This document shows positions 53,181 through 61,393 of a stretch of DNA of 64,000 bases, in pieces. Position 1 is the first letter of the stretch. The number at the start of each line of letters is the position of its first letter. The notes below the pieces were generated by a model. The model was given only the letters and a program-made list of their open reading frames with translations. It made no database searches and was not told where the DNA came from. Source of the stretch: Phycisphaerales bacterium (GTDB lineage Bacteria > Planctomycetota > Phycisphaerae > Phycisphaerales > UBA1924); assembly GCA_022072615.1 (NCBI GenBank), contig JAJVHS010000006.1, positions 62,001-126,000 on the forward strand, read 5' to 3'. A program made the position numbers and the translations under genes.

Positions 53181-55910
53181 TCACGGGCACTGGCACCCGT
53201 TCTCGAACGCGCACACGAAGTAGTCAAAGTCGTCGGTGTCGACGAATCCCGACTGGTCGACGTCCGCGGCCTCGTCGCCGAGCTCGAACGCGAGAACGAA
53301 GGCCGTGAAGTCGTCGGTGTCGGGGAACCCCGAACCATCGAAGTCGGCGACGCAGTCGGCCGGACGGAGGTACCACGTGTCGGGCAGGAACTCGTCACTC
53401 AGGGGTCCGCCCGTGGCCCGGAGCATCAGGCCGTGCGGCCCGCTTGCGTGGAAGAAGTTCACCGTGAACATGTGGGTGCCCTTCTTGAGGCCGATGGTGC
53501 CGCAGATGGTCCCCTCGCTGGGCGTATGCACGCCCGTGTCCTGGATGAGCACGTCCTCGCCGAACAGCAGCGAGGCGCCGCTCCCGCGCCGGAAGCAGAA
53601 CTCGTACACGGCGGTCTGTGGGATGTCCATGTACCCCGTGAAGACCGCGACCGTGCCCTCCGACCGGCCCGAGTTGGCGAACGGAACGCCCTCGGATTCG
53701 GGGAAGATGAAGTTAGGCACGGTGGTGGTCAGGTAGGGCGCGGGAAGAGTCGTCGGGAAATCCTCGGCGGCGGTGCTGCCCTCGTAGTACGTCACGTCGA
53801 TGCCGTTCTCGGTGAGGCCGCCGATGACGTCGGGTTCGCGGAAGTCGCTCGAGGTCACCATGACGGCCACGTTGGCCGTATCGGTCGTGTCGGCGGTGTT
53901 GCGGATCGTGTAGGTAAAGGTGTCCTCGCCCTGGTACGTGCCCGGGGACGTGTAGCGAACCTCGTTGCGGCCGCCCGGTCCGGTGCCGACCGAGAGCTCG
54001 ATGAACCCGCCGTTGGCGGAGATGCCGTCGAAGCCGTCGATGTCGAAGTTCAGGCCCTGGGAGTCGTAATCGTTCGCCAGCACGTCGATCTCGATCGCGG
54101 TGTCCTGCGGCACCTCGATCGCGACGTCGACGCCGTCATCGACCGCAAAGAGCGACGGGACGCTCTCGACGTCGAAGCTGAAGATCCACGATGACCAGCC
54201 GTCGTTCTCGCCGGGCAGGTCGAGGAACTGCTTGTTCCACTGGCCGATCCCCCAGAACGTCTCGTCGTCGATCGGATCGACGGCGATCCCGTAGTAGTCG
54301 CCCCAGCGGAACTCGTCCTGGTCCTGGCCGTCGCTCGCCTTGACCGCGACGGGCGCGGACATGGCCCCCGCCGGGTCGGCGACCAGGCGGCCCGCGTACG
54401 CGACCTGGGCACACTCGCCGTCAACGGCCATCCCCAGCACGACGCCGACATTGCCGCTGCCGGCGACGTGGATCGCGGGGAAGAACGTATGGATCGGCCG
54501 CCCGTCGGGGGCGCTCCCGCCGGGGATGTCGCCGCCCTGGACGAACAGCGGCGACTGGCTGGTATCAAGAGGCCAGTTGTTGGTCGCCACCTGGTACCAC
54601 CGAGCGGTCACGATGCCGTTGAGGTCGGTGAAGTGGTGCGCCGTATACAGGTTGCCGTCACGCCAGACCGCGTTGAACACGCGGTCGTCCACCGTGTTGA
54701 TGAAACCCGCCCCGCAGCCCGGGTCGGTCGCGTCCTCGCAGCACGCCAGGATGTAATCCGGGCCGTCGTACCCGTACGGAACCTGGGCCACTTTCATGAA
54801 GCGCGTCGGATTGGCGATCGGGTCCTTGATCGAGTGGACCTGGAGCAGCGTGTTTTCGTTGATCGCGGCGACCGAGACGAAGTACGGCGTCGCGGTCTGG
54901 CTCATGTGCTGCGACGCCTGCACCGACGCGAACGAACGCGTGTAGTCGTCCACGTCCTTGAAGTTCTCGATCGCCTGGCCGTTGAAGAGCTTGGCCTTGT
55001 TGAAGCACCGGAATTTCACGCCGCGGAAGGCCGCAAAATCACCGAACGTGAACAGGTTTCCCGTGACGTAGTAGCAGTTCGCGTCGTAGCCGAAGCCGGG
55101 GTAGTCGAACCACGTGTCGCCGACGCCGGTGATCGGCTGCTTGGAGTCGGTCCGGAAGGTCGTGTAGTTCTGCGCGTCGCCCGGGTCCGAGACCGCGATC
55201 AGGATCGACGACAGCCGCGGCGACTGGTAGTACTCGAGCGCCACGATCACGAATCGATCCTCGAGCGCGTCGTAGAGGCACTTGGGATCGAACACGAAGC
55301 CGCCCGCGCCCTGGTCGCCGAAGAGCCCGGAAGATCCGAAGAGCATGATCTCCTGGACCGGCGTCCCGTCCTTGTCGTAGATCGACAGCAGCGAGTTGGC
55401 CGTCATGATGACGTTCGACGGGCCCACGGCCACCGTCAGGTCCGGCGGCTGGAACGGCGAGGACCCGGTGTCGGAACCGGGGAACATCGCGCCCGGCGTT
55501 CCGCGCGGGCCGTTCTGCGGCCCGCCGGGTACGGCGACCTTCTCGCGCCCCATCCGTCGGCCTTCCTTGACCTTCTCGATCTTCTCCGCTTCGCCCTCGA
55601 GGATGTGCTTGATCGAGATCTTGGGCCCGGGGAACGGTCGCGGCGGCGGGGGGAGCAGGCGGGTGTCCACGCGCCGGGGCGCGGTCGAGCTCCCGGTGAT
55701 GACCCGGGGGTTCTCGAGCGAATTGGCGGGCAGCGGCGGCATCACCGGCAGCGGGACCGGCGCTGCGATCGGCAGGCTGGGCGGCGCCGCGGGGGAAGGA
55801 TCCCCTTGGGCGGCCGCATCCTGAGCTCGACTCAGCGAACAGAAACCGATCAATACGGCGGCAGCGGTGGCATAGACGGTCCACCTTCCGGGGTTCGCTA
55901 CGGTCATCAT
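53181..55910 (-). CDS. Exported paralogue B with PA14-like domain and GC-type dockerin
   Basis: A 909-residue exported protein. AGGAG precedes the ATG at 55910. A signal peptide (about 1-29, ending SLSRAQ) and a Pro-rich linker lead to the same domain order as paralogue A: GAMFPGSDTG, PDLTVAVGPSNVIMTANS, FVFDPKCLYDALEDRFVIV, FDYPGFGYDANCYYVTGN and FRWGDYYGIAVDPIDDETFW. Then come a cadherin-like module (AIEIDVLANDYDS, DTFTYTIRNTADTTDTA), a PA14-like domain (VAVFTGYMDIPQTAVYEFCF) and the EF-hand pair (53181-53354). Unlike the other five, the module is followed by QCP after the closing cysteine and has an extra internal cysteine (DYFVCAFENGC). Confidence 0.88.
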   Translation of the reverse strand: MMTVANPGRWTVYATAAAVLIGFCSLSRAQDAAAQGDPSPAAPPSLPIAAPVPLPVMPPLPANSLENPRVITGSSTAPRRVDTRLLPPPPRPFPGPKISIKHILEGEAEKIEKVKEGRRMGREKVAVPGGPQNGPRGTPGAMFPGSDTGSSPFQPPDLTVAVGPSNVIMTANSLLSIYDKDGTPVQEIMLFGSSGLFGDQGAGGFVFDPKCLYDALEDRFVIVALEYYQSPRLSSILIAVSDPGDAQNYTTFRTDSKQPITGVGDTWFDYPGFGYDANCYYVTGNLFTFGDFAAFRGVKFRCFNKAKLFNGQAIENFKDVDDYTRSFASVQASQHMSQTATPYFVSVAAINENTLLQVHSIKDPIANPTRFMKVAQVPYGYDGPDYILACCEDATDPGCGAGFINTVDDRVFNAVWRDGNLYTAHHFTDLNGIVTARWYQVATNNWPLDTSQSPLFVQGGDIPGGSAPDGRPIHTFFPAIHVAGSGNVGVVLGMAVDGECAQVAYAGRLVADPAGAMSAPVAVKASDGQDQDEFRWGDYYGIAVDPIDDETFWGIGQWNKQFLDLPGENDGWSSWIFSFDVESVPSLFAVDDGVDVAIEVPQDTAIEIDVLANDYDSQGLNFDIDGFDGISANGGFIELSVGTGPGGRNEVRYTSPGTYQGEDTFTYTIRNTADTTDTANVAVMVTSSDFREPDVIGGLTENGIDVTYYEGSTAAEDFPTTLPAPYLTTTVPNFIFPESEGVPFANSGRSEGTVAVFTGYMDIPQTAVYEFCFRRGSGASLLFGEDVLIQDTGVHTPSEGTICGTIGLKKGTHMFTVNFFHASGPHGLMLRATGGPLSDEFLPDTWYLRPADCVADFDGSGFPDTDDFTAFVLAFELGDEAADVDQSGFVDTDDFDYFVCAFENGCQCP

Positions 55911-56056
55911 CGAGCTCCTGACAGTCACGCCGTGCCAGCCGTGCCGTGCTGCATCAGTCGGTTCGTGCCCTTCTGCATCGGGTTGCGGTCGCTCGGCTCC
56001 GAAAACGTGGATTGTCAACGTTACCGGACCAGCACATTCCGAGGTTGGGGGCAACC

Positions 56057-56084
56057 CACGGGTCGCCGTTTCCGGCGGCCCGTG
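56057..56084 (-). terminator. Putative structured terminator with GAAA loop (minus)
   Basis: CACGGG / CCCGTG and CGCCG / CGGCG pair with one mismatch between them and, read on the minus strand, close a GAAA tetraloop. It lies 15 bases after the stop of the dehydrogenase gene. No T-run follows, so the assignment as terminator is tentative. Confidence 0.4.
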
Positions 56085-56099
56085 AGAGGTATGTTCGGT

Positions 56100-57536
56100 T
56101 CAGCAGCCGTTCTCGAAGGCCACGACAAAGGCGTCAAAGTCGTCGGTATCGACAAAGCCCGTGCCGTCAACATCGGTCGATTCGTCGCCCGCCTCGAAGG
56201 CCAGGACGAAGGCATCGTAATCGTCGGTGTCGACGAAGCCTGAATTGTCGAAATCGGCGGGGCAGCCGGCCAGTTCGCAAGTGTTGGGGATGCCGTTCTT
56301 GTTGGTGTCCAGGGGCGTCACGCGGGGCACGATCTTGTAGATCTCGCCGTTGGACGCCGTGCTGCCCTGGTCGCAGATGTAGATCTCGCCGTAGTAGTCC
56401 TCGCCGAACGACGTGATGTCGCCGATCACCAGCCCGCTGCCGGGCGCGAGCTCGCTGGTGCGGTCGGTGTATTCGGTCACGGTCCCCTCGTAGCGGAAGC
56501 TCCAGATCTTGTCCGTGCAGTAGTCCGCGAAGAAGTAGGTCCCGCGCAGCTCCGGGATCGCGCACCCGCGGTACGCGTATCCGCCCGAGATCGAGCAGCC
56601 GGCCGAGTGGCTGTACACCCATACGGGGGGCTGGAAGGTCTTGCCGCTGCACGCCGAGTCGAAGTTGAAGGTGACGTTGCCCTCGTAGCACCGCCAGCCG
56701 AAATTCAGGCCGGCGCTGCCGGCGGCGGCGACGTTCACCTCTTCCCACTGGCCCTGGCCGACGTCGGCGATGTACATCTGGCCGGTGGCGCGGTCGAAGG
56801 AGCAGCGCCACGGGTTCCTGAGCCCGTAGTGGAGAATCTCGTCGTCGCCGGTCACGCCCACGAAGGGGTTCGACGGCGGGATGCGGTAGTCCTTGGAGTC
56901 GTCGGCGGGGAAATCGTCGCCGTTGACGTCGATCCGAAGGATCTTGCCGAGCAGGTTGGCCTCGATGTCCTGCGCGTTGCCGCCCGGCTCGGTGTGCCCG
57001 CTCCCCTGGTCGTTGGCGTTGCCGCCGTCACCCGAGGAGATGTGGAGGTACCCGTCGGGTCCGAAGCCGAGCCAGCCGCCGTTGTGGTTCGCCTGCGGCT
57101 GATCGAAGGTCATAATGATGTTGCCGGTCGTGTTGGCGATGTCGGGGTTGGCGGAAACCGTGTACTCGGCGACCACCGTGTCACCCGACCCGGCCACGGC
57201 GGTGTAGTTCACGTAGAACTTCCCGTTTGTCTGGTAGTTGGGGTGGAAGGCCAGCCCGAGCAGCCCCTGCTCGCTGCTGGTGCTCGTTCCGCCGGTGACG
57301 ATGGCGTCGATGTCGAGGAAGGGCGTCGCGAGCAGGGCGCCGTCCTTGATGATCCGGATTCGGCCCTGCTTCTCGATGACGAACAGCCTGGAGGGGTCGC
57401 CCGGGGCGTGGGTGAGGAAGATCGGCCGGGACATGCCGGACGCCACGCGGACGGTGGTCAGCGTCTGGGCGGCGGCGTGCCCCGAGAGGCTGCTGCCGAC
57501 AAGAGCGGCCACGGTGAGGGCGGTCAGGTGACGCAT
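56100..57536 (-). CDS. Exported PQQ-dependent sugar dehydrogenase-like protein with GC-type dockerin
   Basis: A 478-residue exported protein. AAGGAGAT precedes the ATG at 57536; signal peptide about 1-24 (ending GHAAAQ). The six-bladed GSDH/sorbosone dehydrogenase propeller is clear: SRPIFLTHAPGDPSRLFVIE, EQGLLGLAFHPNY, GGWLGFGPDGYLHISSGDGG, EILHYGLRNPWRCSFDRATG, IADVGQGQWEEVN and ITSFGEDYYGEIYI. Such enzymes oxidise aldoses with PQQ, but whether the PQQ and calcium ligands are all kept was not checked. The C-terminus is the paired EF-hand module (56100-56264). Confidence 0.9.
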   Translation of the reverse strand: MRHLTALTVAALVGSSLSGHAAAQTLTTVRVASGMSRPIFLTHAPGDPSRLFVIEKQGRIRIIKDGALLATPFLDIDAIVTGGTSTSSEQGLLGLAFHPNYQTNGKFYVNYTAVAGSGDTVVAEYTVSANPDIANTTGNIIMTFDQPQANHNGGWLGFGPDGYLHISSGDGGNANDQGSGHTEPGGNAQDIEANLLGKILRIDVNGDDFPADDSKDYRIPPSNPFVGVTGDDEILHYGLRNPWRCSFDRATGQMYIADVGQGQWEEVNVAAAGSAGLNFGWRCYEGNVTFNFDSACSGKTFQPPVWVYSHSAGCSISGGYAYRGCAIPELRGTYFFADYCTDKIWSFRYEGTVTEYTDRTSELAPGSGLVIGDITSFGEDYYGEIYICDQGSTASNGEIYKIVPRVTPLDTNKNGIPNTCELAGCPADFDNSGFVDTDDYDAFVLAFEAGDESTDVDGTGFVDTDDFDAFVVAFENGC

Positions 57537-57766
57537 CGCAATCTCCTTTCGCGGTCCTGTGATCTGGAACGGGCGGACGTGGGGATCCGGAAGTGTCCGC
57601 GCGCTCCGTGTCACCGGCCCGTGCGGTCGAAGTGCGACCACCCCCGACGCCGGTGAGCGCCGCAGTGTACCGGATGGCCGTTCCGCGCCGAGCGCATTTG
57701 TGCCAAAACCGGCCGTTTGGCGGGCGGGGTTCGGCCCGTGTGCGGAATCGGCCCCCGACCCCGGCT

Positions 57767-57772
57767 TATCAT
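57767..57772 (+). promoter_or_regulatory. -10-like TATCAT, leaderless layout
   Basis: TATCAT ends 6 bases before the ATG at 57779. No ribosome binding site lies between. Confidence 0.5.
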
Positions 57773-57778
57773 GTGTCC

Positions 57779-58081
57779 ATGCCCATGTACGAGTACGAGA
57801 TTCTTGACGCGAAGGGGAATCCGACCGGCAAGACGTTCGAGGTGTTCCAGTCGATGAAGGACGCCGCCTTCAAGAAGCACCCGCAGACCGGCGAGCCCGT
57901 CCGCCGAGCCATTCAGCTCCCCAACATCGCCGGCAAGTGGTCCGACATGAAAGGCAAGAGCGCGCTCTCCAACAAGAACCTCGAGCGGCTGGGCTTCACC
58001 AAGTACGAGCGCCGCGGCGAGGGCTACATGGAGCGCGTTGCCGGCAACGAAGGCCCCAAGTCCATCTCCGCCGACGACTGA
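57779..58081 (+). CDS. FmdB-like protein lacking the zinc-ribbon cysteines
   Basis: A 100-residue protein. The N-terminus MPMYEYEILDAKGNPTGKTF and EVFQSMKDAAF follow the FmdB/CxxC_CxxC_SSSS family pattern (MPxYxYxC..CG..FEvfqsm.d.), but the two CxxC knuckles are absent: there is no cysteine in the protein. The rest (about 40-90) has a conserved-looking KYERRGEGYMERVAG. The usual zinc-binding function cannot apply. The start is the ATG at 57779. Confidence 0.75.
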   Translation: MPMYEYEILDAKGNPTGKTFEVFQSMKDAAFKKHPQTGEPVRRAIQLPNIAGKWSDMKGKSALSNKNLERLGFTKYERRGEGYMERVAGNEGPKSISADD

Positions 58082-58129
58082 TCCCCGTCGAACGCCCGGC
58101 ACCGGGCGGCGGTACATTCTGCAGGACGC

Positions 58130-59053
58130 ATGGCCGAAACACCTTCACCCCCCGCGCACGGCGACGGCTCAGCCGCGGCGGTTGAGTATCGCGACGTCAC
58201 GTTCGCGTACCCGTCCGCGGCGGGCAACGGCCAACCGGTCCCGGCGGTGCAGGGCGTGACCTTCGACGTCCGGCGCGGCGAGTGCCTTGGGATCCTGGGT
58301 CCCAACGGCGGCGGCAAGAGCACGTTGGTCAAACTCACCCTCGGCCTCCTGCGCGGCGCCCGCGGGTCCATCCGCGTCTTCGGTCAGCCGCCGGACACTG
58401 CTCGTCGCGACGGGCTGGTCGGCTACGTCCCGCAGCGCATGGGAGCGGAACTGGCGTTCCCCGTCAGCGTCCGACAGGTTGTGTCGATGGCGGCGGCGGG
58501 CGGGCTCCCGCCCTGGAAGACCCTGCCCGCGGCCAGGATCGACCTCGTCAATCGCATGCTCGGCCTGGTCGGGATGTCGGAGTTTGCCGACCGGCCGATC
58601 GGGAAGCTCTCGGGCGGCCAGATCCAGCGGGTCATGATCGCTCGCGCGCTTGCCGCTTCTCCCCGCCTGCTGATGCTCGACGAACCCACCGTCGGGATCG
58701 ACGTGGCGGGGCTCCAGCGCTTCTCCGAGCTTCTGCTCCGCGTGCGGCGGGAGCTGGGCGTGACGGTCATGATCGTGAGCCACGACATCCGGGCCATCGC
58801 CGGGTCGTGCGACCGCGTCGCGTGCCTGAGCCGGACGCTCCACTTCCACGACGCCCCGCAGGGCCTGACGCCCGCGGTGCTGGCCGAAGTCTTCCGGCAC
58901 GACGTGTCGGGCATCTTCGGCGACGTGCACGTGGAGGCCCACACGGCGGCGGGGTGCACCGACCCCTCGCATCATCACGGTCCGCTTGACGGACCGGTGT
59001 CGATGACGGTCTCGGCGCCGCCACGGCCGCCGCAGGGAGTCCCCGGGCCGTGA
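58130..59053 (+). CDS. Zinc/manganese-type ABC transporter ATPase (ZnuC-like)
   Basis: A 307-residue ABC ATPase. Walker A GPNGGGKST, signature LSGGQIQRV, Walker B LLMLDEPTVGID and the H-loop IVSHD are intact. The family block VEYRDVTFAYPSAAG and its permease partner point to the metal-uptake class (ZnuC/MntB/TroB). The C-terminal tail carries a short His-rich piece (DPSHHHGPLDG) that may sense or bind metal. A TACATT at 58113-58118 lies 11 bases from the ATG. Its stop overlaps the permease start (GTGA). Confidence 0.92.
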   Translation: MAETPSPPAHGDGSAAAVEYRDVTFAYPSAAGNGQPVPAVQGVTFDVRRGECLGILGPNGGGKSTLVKLTLGLLRGARGSIRVFGQPPDTARRDGLVGYVPQRMGAELAFPVSVRQVVSMAAAGGLPPWKTLPAARIDLVNRMLGLVGMSEFADRPIGKLSGGQIQRVMIARALAASPRLLMLDEPTVGIDVAGLQRFSELLLRVRRELGVTVMIVSHDIRAIAGSCDRVACLSRTLHFHDAPQGLTPAVLAEVFRHDVSGIFGDVHVEAHTAAGCTDPSHHHGPLDGPVSMTVSAPPRPPQGVPGP

Positions 59054-59943
59054 AGACGATCGAGTATCTCTCCAACCCGGTGATGTTCAACCTGCTGATG
59101 CCCGGCATCGTGACCGGCCTGTTCATGGCGGTGATGTGCGCGGCGTTGAGCGTGCTGGTCGTGCTCAAGAAGCTGAGCTTCATCGGCCAGGGGATCAGCC
59201 ACGCGGCGTTCGGCGGCATGGGGATCGCCGCGGTGCTCGGGCTCACCGGCATGGGCGCGGCGGCGCTTGGGCAGTTCGGCGTGGTCGTGGCGTTCTGCCT
59301 TGCATCCGCGCTCATCATCGCGTGGCTCTCGGGGCGTGGATCGACCTCGGCGGATACGGCGATCGGGATCGTGCTCGTGGCCTCGATGTGCCTGGGCGGC
59401 ATCCTGCTGCACATCTCCATGAGCCGCGCGACCGGTTCTCCCGGCACCGCGTGGGAGTCGGTCCTGTTCGGATCGATCCTCGAACGGTCCGCGACCGAGG
59501 CCTGGCTTGCGTTGCTGGCGGCGGCGGTGGTGCTCGGGGCCGCGTGGTGGTGCCGCCGTCCGCTGCTGTTCTGGGCCTTTGATGAAGCGGCCGCGCCCGC
59601 GTTCGGGGTGTCGGGCCCGCGGATGCGCAACCTGCTGCTGGTCCTGCTGTGCCTGGCGATCGTGACGGCGATGAAGGTGTCCGGCGTCGTGCTGCCGACG
59701 GCCATGCTGGTGCTGCCGGCGGCATCGGCGCTGAGCGTGTCGGACCGCCTGTGGCCGGTCTTTGCGATCTCCCAGGCCGCGGCGCTCACCGGCGTCGTCG
59801 TCGGCATCGTGGCGAGCCTCGAACTGGGCTGGCCGCCCGGCCCGTGCGTGGTCGCGACGCTGACGCTGCTGTTTGTCATCTGCCGGGGCTACGAGGCCGT
59901 CACGCGGCGGGCCCGCGCTCCCGTCGTCGTTGCCGCAAGGTGA
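59050..59943 (+). CDS. Zinc/manganese-type ABC transporter permease (ZnuB-like)
   Basis: A 297-residue permease with eight or nine hydrophobic spans (LLMPGIVTGLFMAVMCAALS, VLVVLKKLSFIGQGISHAAF, then GGMGIAAVLGLTG). The ISHAAFGG segment is typical of the ABC-3 metal permease family. The start is a GTG inside the upstream stop (GTGA), so translation is coupled. No solute-binding lipoprotein or Fur-type regulator is nearby, so specificity (Zn, Mn or Fe) is open. Confidence 0.92.
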   Translation: MKTIEYLSNPVMFNLLMPGIVTGLFMAVMCAALSVLVVLKKLSFIGQGISHAAFGGMGIAAVLGLTGMGAAALGQFGVVVAFCLASALIIAWLSGRGSTSADTAIGIVLVASMCLGGILLHISMSRATGSPGTAWESVLFGSILERSATEAWLALLAAAVVLGAAWWCRRPLLFWAFDEAAAPAFGVSGPRMRNLLLVLLCLAIVTAMKVSGVVLPTAMLVLPAASALSVSDRLWPVFAISQAAALTGVVVGIVASLELGWPPGPCVVATLTLLFVICRGYEAVTRRARAPVVVAAR

Positions 59944-59954
59944 GGAGTCCGATC

Positions 59955-60140
59955 ATGAAAGCCGAAACACTGCTCGCCGAGCTCAACCGGCTCCGCAAGG
60001 ACTTGGACGACGATCCGACGGATCTCGAGTGGCTCACGCTGCACCACGCCTTCTGCTTCATCTCGTACAAGATGACCGAGTTTCAGAAGTACGTCGACGA
60101 GCAGTCCCGCCAGGGAGCGTTCGATCAGTTCGAGGGGTGA
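59955..60140 (+). CDS. Small hypothetical protein
   Basis: A 61-residue acidic helical protein (MKAETLLAELNRLRKDLDDD, then EWLTLHHAFCFISYKMTEFQ). GAGGAG at 59942-59947 precedes the ATG and it follows the permease by 11 bases, so it is probably co-transcribed with the metal transporter. No family is recognised. A histidine pair and one cysteine are present but are weak evidence for metal binding. Confidence 0.65.
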   Translation: MKAETLLAELNRLRKDLDDDPTDLEWLTLHHAFCFISYKMTEFQKYVDEQSRQGAFDQFEG

Positions 60141-60153
60141 TCGTCGCCGACGC

Positions 60154-61110
60154 TCACGCGTTGGCGAGCGGCGTGATCGTGCACGCAAGCCACCGGCGCA
60201 GCGGGAGCGCGTCCAGCAGGGCGCCCACGGCCGGCCGGTCGGCGGCGCGCACGATCAGCCAGCCGCTGCACTGGTCTGCGGCGATCCAGCGTTCGAGAAG
60301 CACGCCGTCGCGCCGCCACTCTTCGAGCATCGCCCGCTCGCGCGGGATGAGCGCGTCGATCTCCGGGGTATCCGGGCCGTTCCAGGTCCACGCGACCATG
60401 AAGCGCGGGGCTCGGTCTTGGTACCGGTCGTCGCAGTCGTCGACGCCGGGGTAACGCAAGGGCGGTGTCGTGAAGAGCGAATGCAGACGGGCTTCGTACT
60501 CGGCGAGCATCCGGGCGCGGTCCTCGGCGGTCGCCCGGGACACCTGCCACGCGATGAACGGCGGCAACGGCTGGAAACCGGTGAACCAGAAGACGCCGTG
60601 CTGGATGGGCCTCAGGATCGATTCGAGCGACGGATTCAGGCCCCATCCGTCGAACATGGATGCGGGGCCGCCGGTCGTCATTGCGACCATCGCCCGCTTG
60701 CCCTTGAACGCGCCGCGCTCGTACCACTTCCCGTTCCCATAGACACGCCCGGCCGCCATCACGCGGTCGATCCAGCCCTTGAGGATCGCGGGGACGCCGA
60801 ACCACCACATGGGGAACTGGAAAATCAGAGCGTCGCAGCGCTCGAGCTTGGCCATCTCGGCGGCGATATCGGATGAGAAGCCGTCGTGCTCGGACGCGTG
60901 TGCTTCCTCTCGCTGCTGCTTGAGGAATGCCGGATCCTTGACCGTCGTGAAGTTGCGCCGGTCCGAGACCGGATCGAAGCCCATCGCGTAGAGGTCGGAA
61001 ACGATGACCTCGTGGCCGTCACCTGCCAGCACCCGCCGCGCACGCTGGGTCATCGCGGCGTTGAAACTCGCCGGCTCATGATGGGCGTGAACGATGAAAA
61101 CGGTGGCCAC
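60154..61110 (-). CDS. NAD(P)H oxidoreductase (flavodoxin fold) fused to a YciI-like domain
   Basis: A 318-residue protein. The first 220 residues are a flavodoxin-2/NQO1-like quinone reductase fold: VFIVHAHHEPASFNAAMTQR, VIVSDLYAMGFDPV, DALIFQFPMWWFGVPAILKG (flavin loop) and AMVAMTTGGPASMF. The final 100 residues (RFMVAWTWNG, MLEEWRRDGVLLERWIAADQ, CSGWLIVRAADRPAVGALLD) read as a YciI/muconolactone-isomerase-like ferredoxin fold. The start is a GTG at 61110; GGAGAA upstream and a 19-base gap couple it to the small gene before it. Substrate unknown. Confidence 0.85.
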   Translation of the reverse strand: MATVFIVHAHHEPASFNAAMTQRARRVLAGDGHEVIVSDLYAMGFDPVSDRRNFTTVKDPAFLKQQREEAHASEHDGFSSDIAAEMAKLERCDALIFQFPMWWFGVPAILKGWIDRVMAAGRVYGNGKWYERGAFKGKRAMVAMTTGGPASMFDGWGLNPSLESILRPIQHGVFWFTGFQPLPPFIAWQVSRATAEDRARMLAEYEARLHSLFTTPPLRYPGVDDCDDRYQDRAPRFMVAWTWNGPDTPEIDALIPRERAMLEEWRRDGVLLERWIAADQCSGWLIVRAADRPAVGALLDALPLRRWLACTITPLANA

Positions 61111-61129
61111 GCGCCCGTTCTCCGAGCAC

Positions 61130-61393
61130 TCAGCGGACGGGGGCGTCGGCCAGAACGTCGACGTTCGAGTACTGGTCGAGGTTGACGGTGACCAGCTCGC
61201 CGTCGTCCTTGCGGAGTTCGAGGCGGTCGAGCCACAAGCGGTCGTCCTTGGAGTGCGCGTACCACGAACCGGTCTTCGCCTGTCCGGCTCGGATGACGAC
61301 GCCCTCGACGGAGATCGCCGACGATCCGCTCTGCCGAGCGATCTGCTGCGTGACGCGGACGCGGTCGCCGGGTTTGTATGAAGAGGAAATCAT
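61130..61393 (-). CDS. Small hypothetical protein, SH3-like
   Basis: An 87-residue beta-rich protein (YKPGDRVRVTQQIARQSGSS, VEGVVIRAGQAKTGSWYAHS, DDRLWLDRLELRKDDGELV). The YKPGDRVRVTQ start resembles small SH3-like or KOW-type barrels, although no named family is certain. GGAG precedes the ATG at 61393. It is probably co-transcribed with the oxidoreductase gene, 19 bases downstream. Confidence 0.7.
   Translation of the reverse strand: MISSSYKPGDRVRVTQQIARQSGSSAISVEGVVIRAGQAKTGSWYAHSKDDRLWLDRLELRKDDGELVTVNLDQYSNVDVLADAPVR

Noticed and set aside
21650-57536. A true cellulosome
   Set aside because: The modules resemble dockerins, but no cohesin or scaffoldin gene is visible and only some of the tagged proteins are enzymes. 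The term would overstate the evidence.
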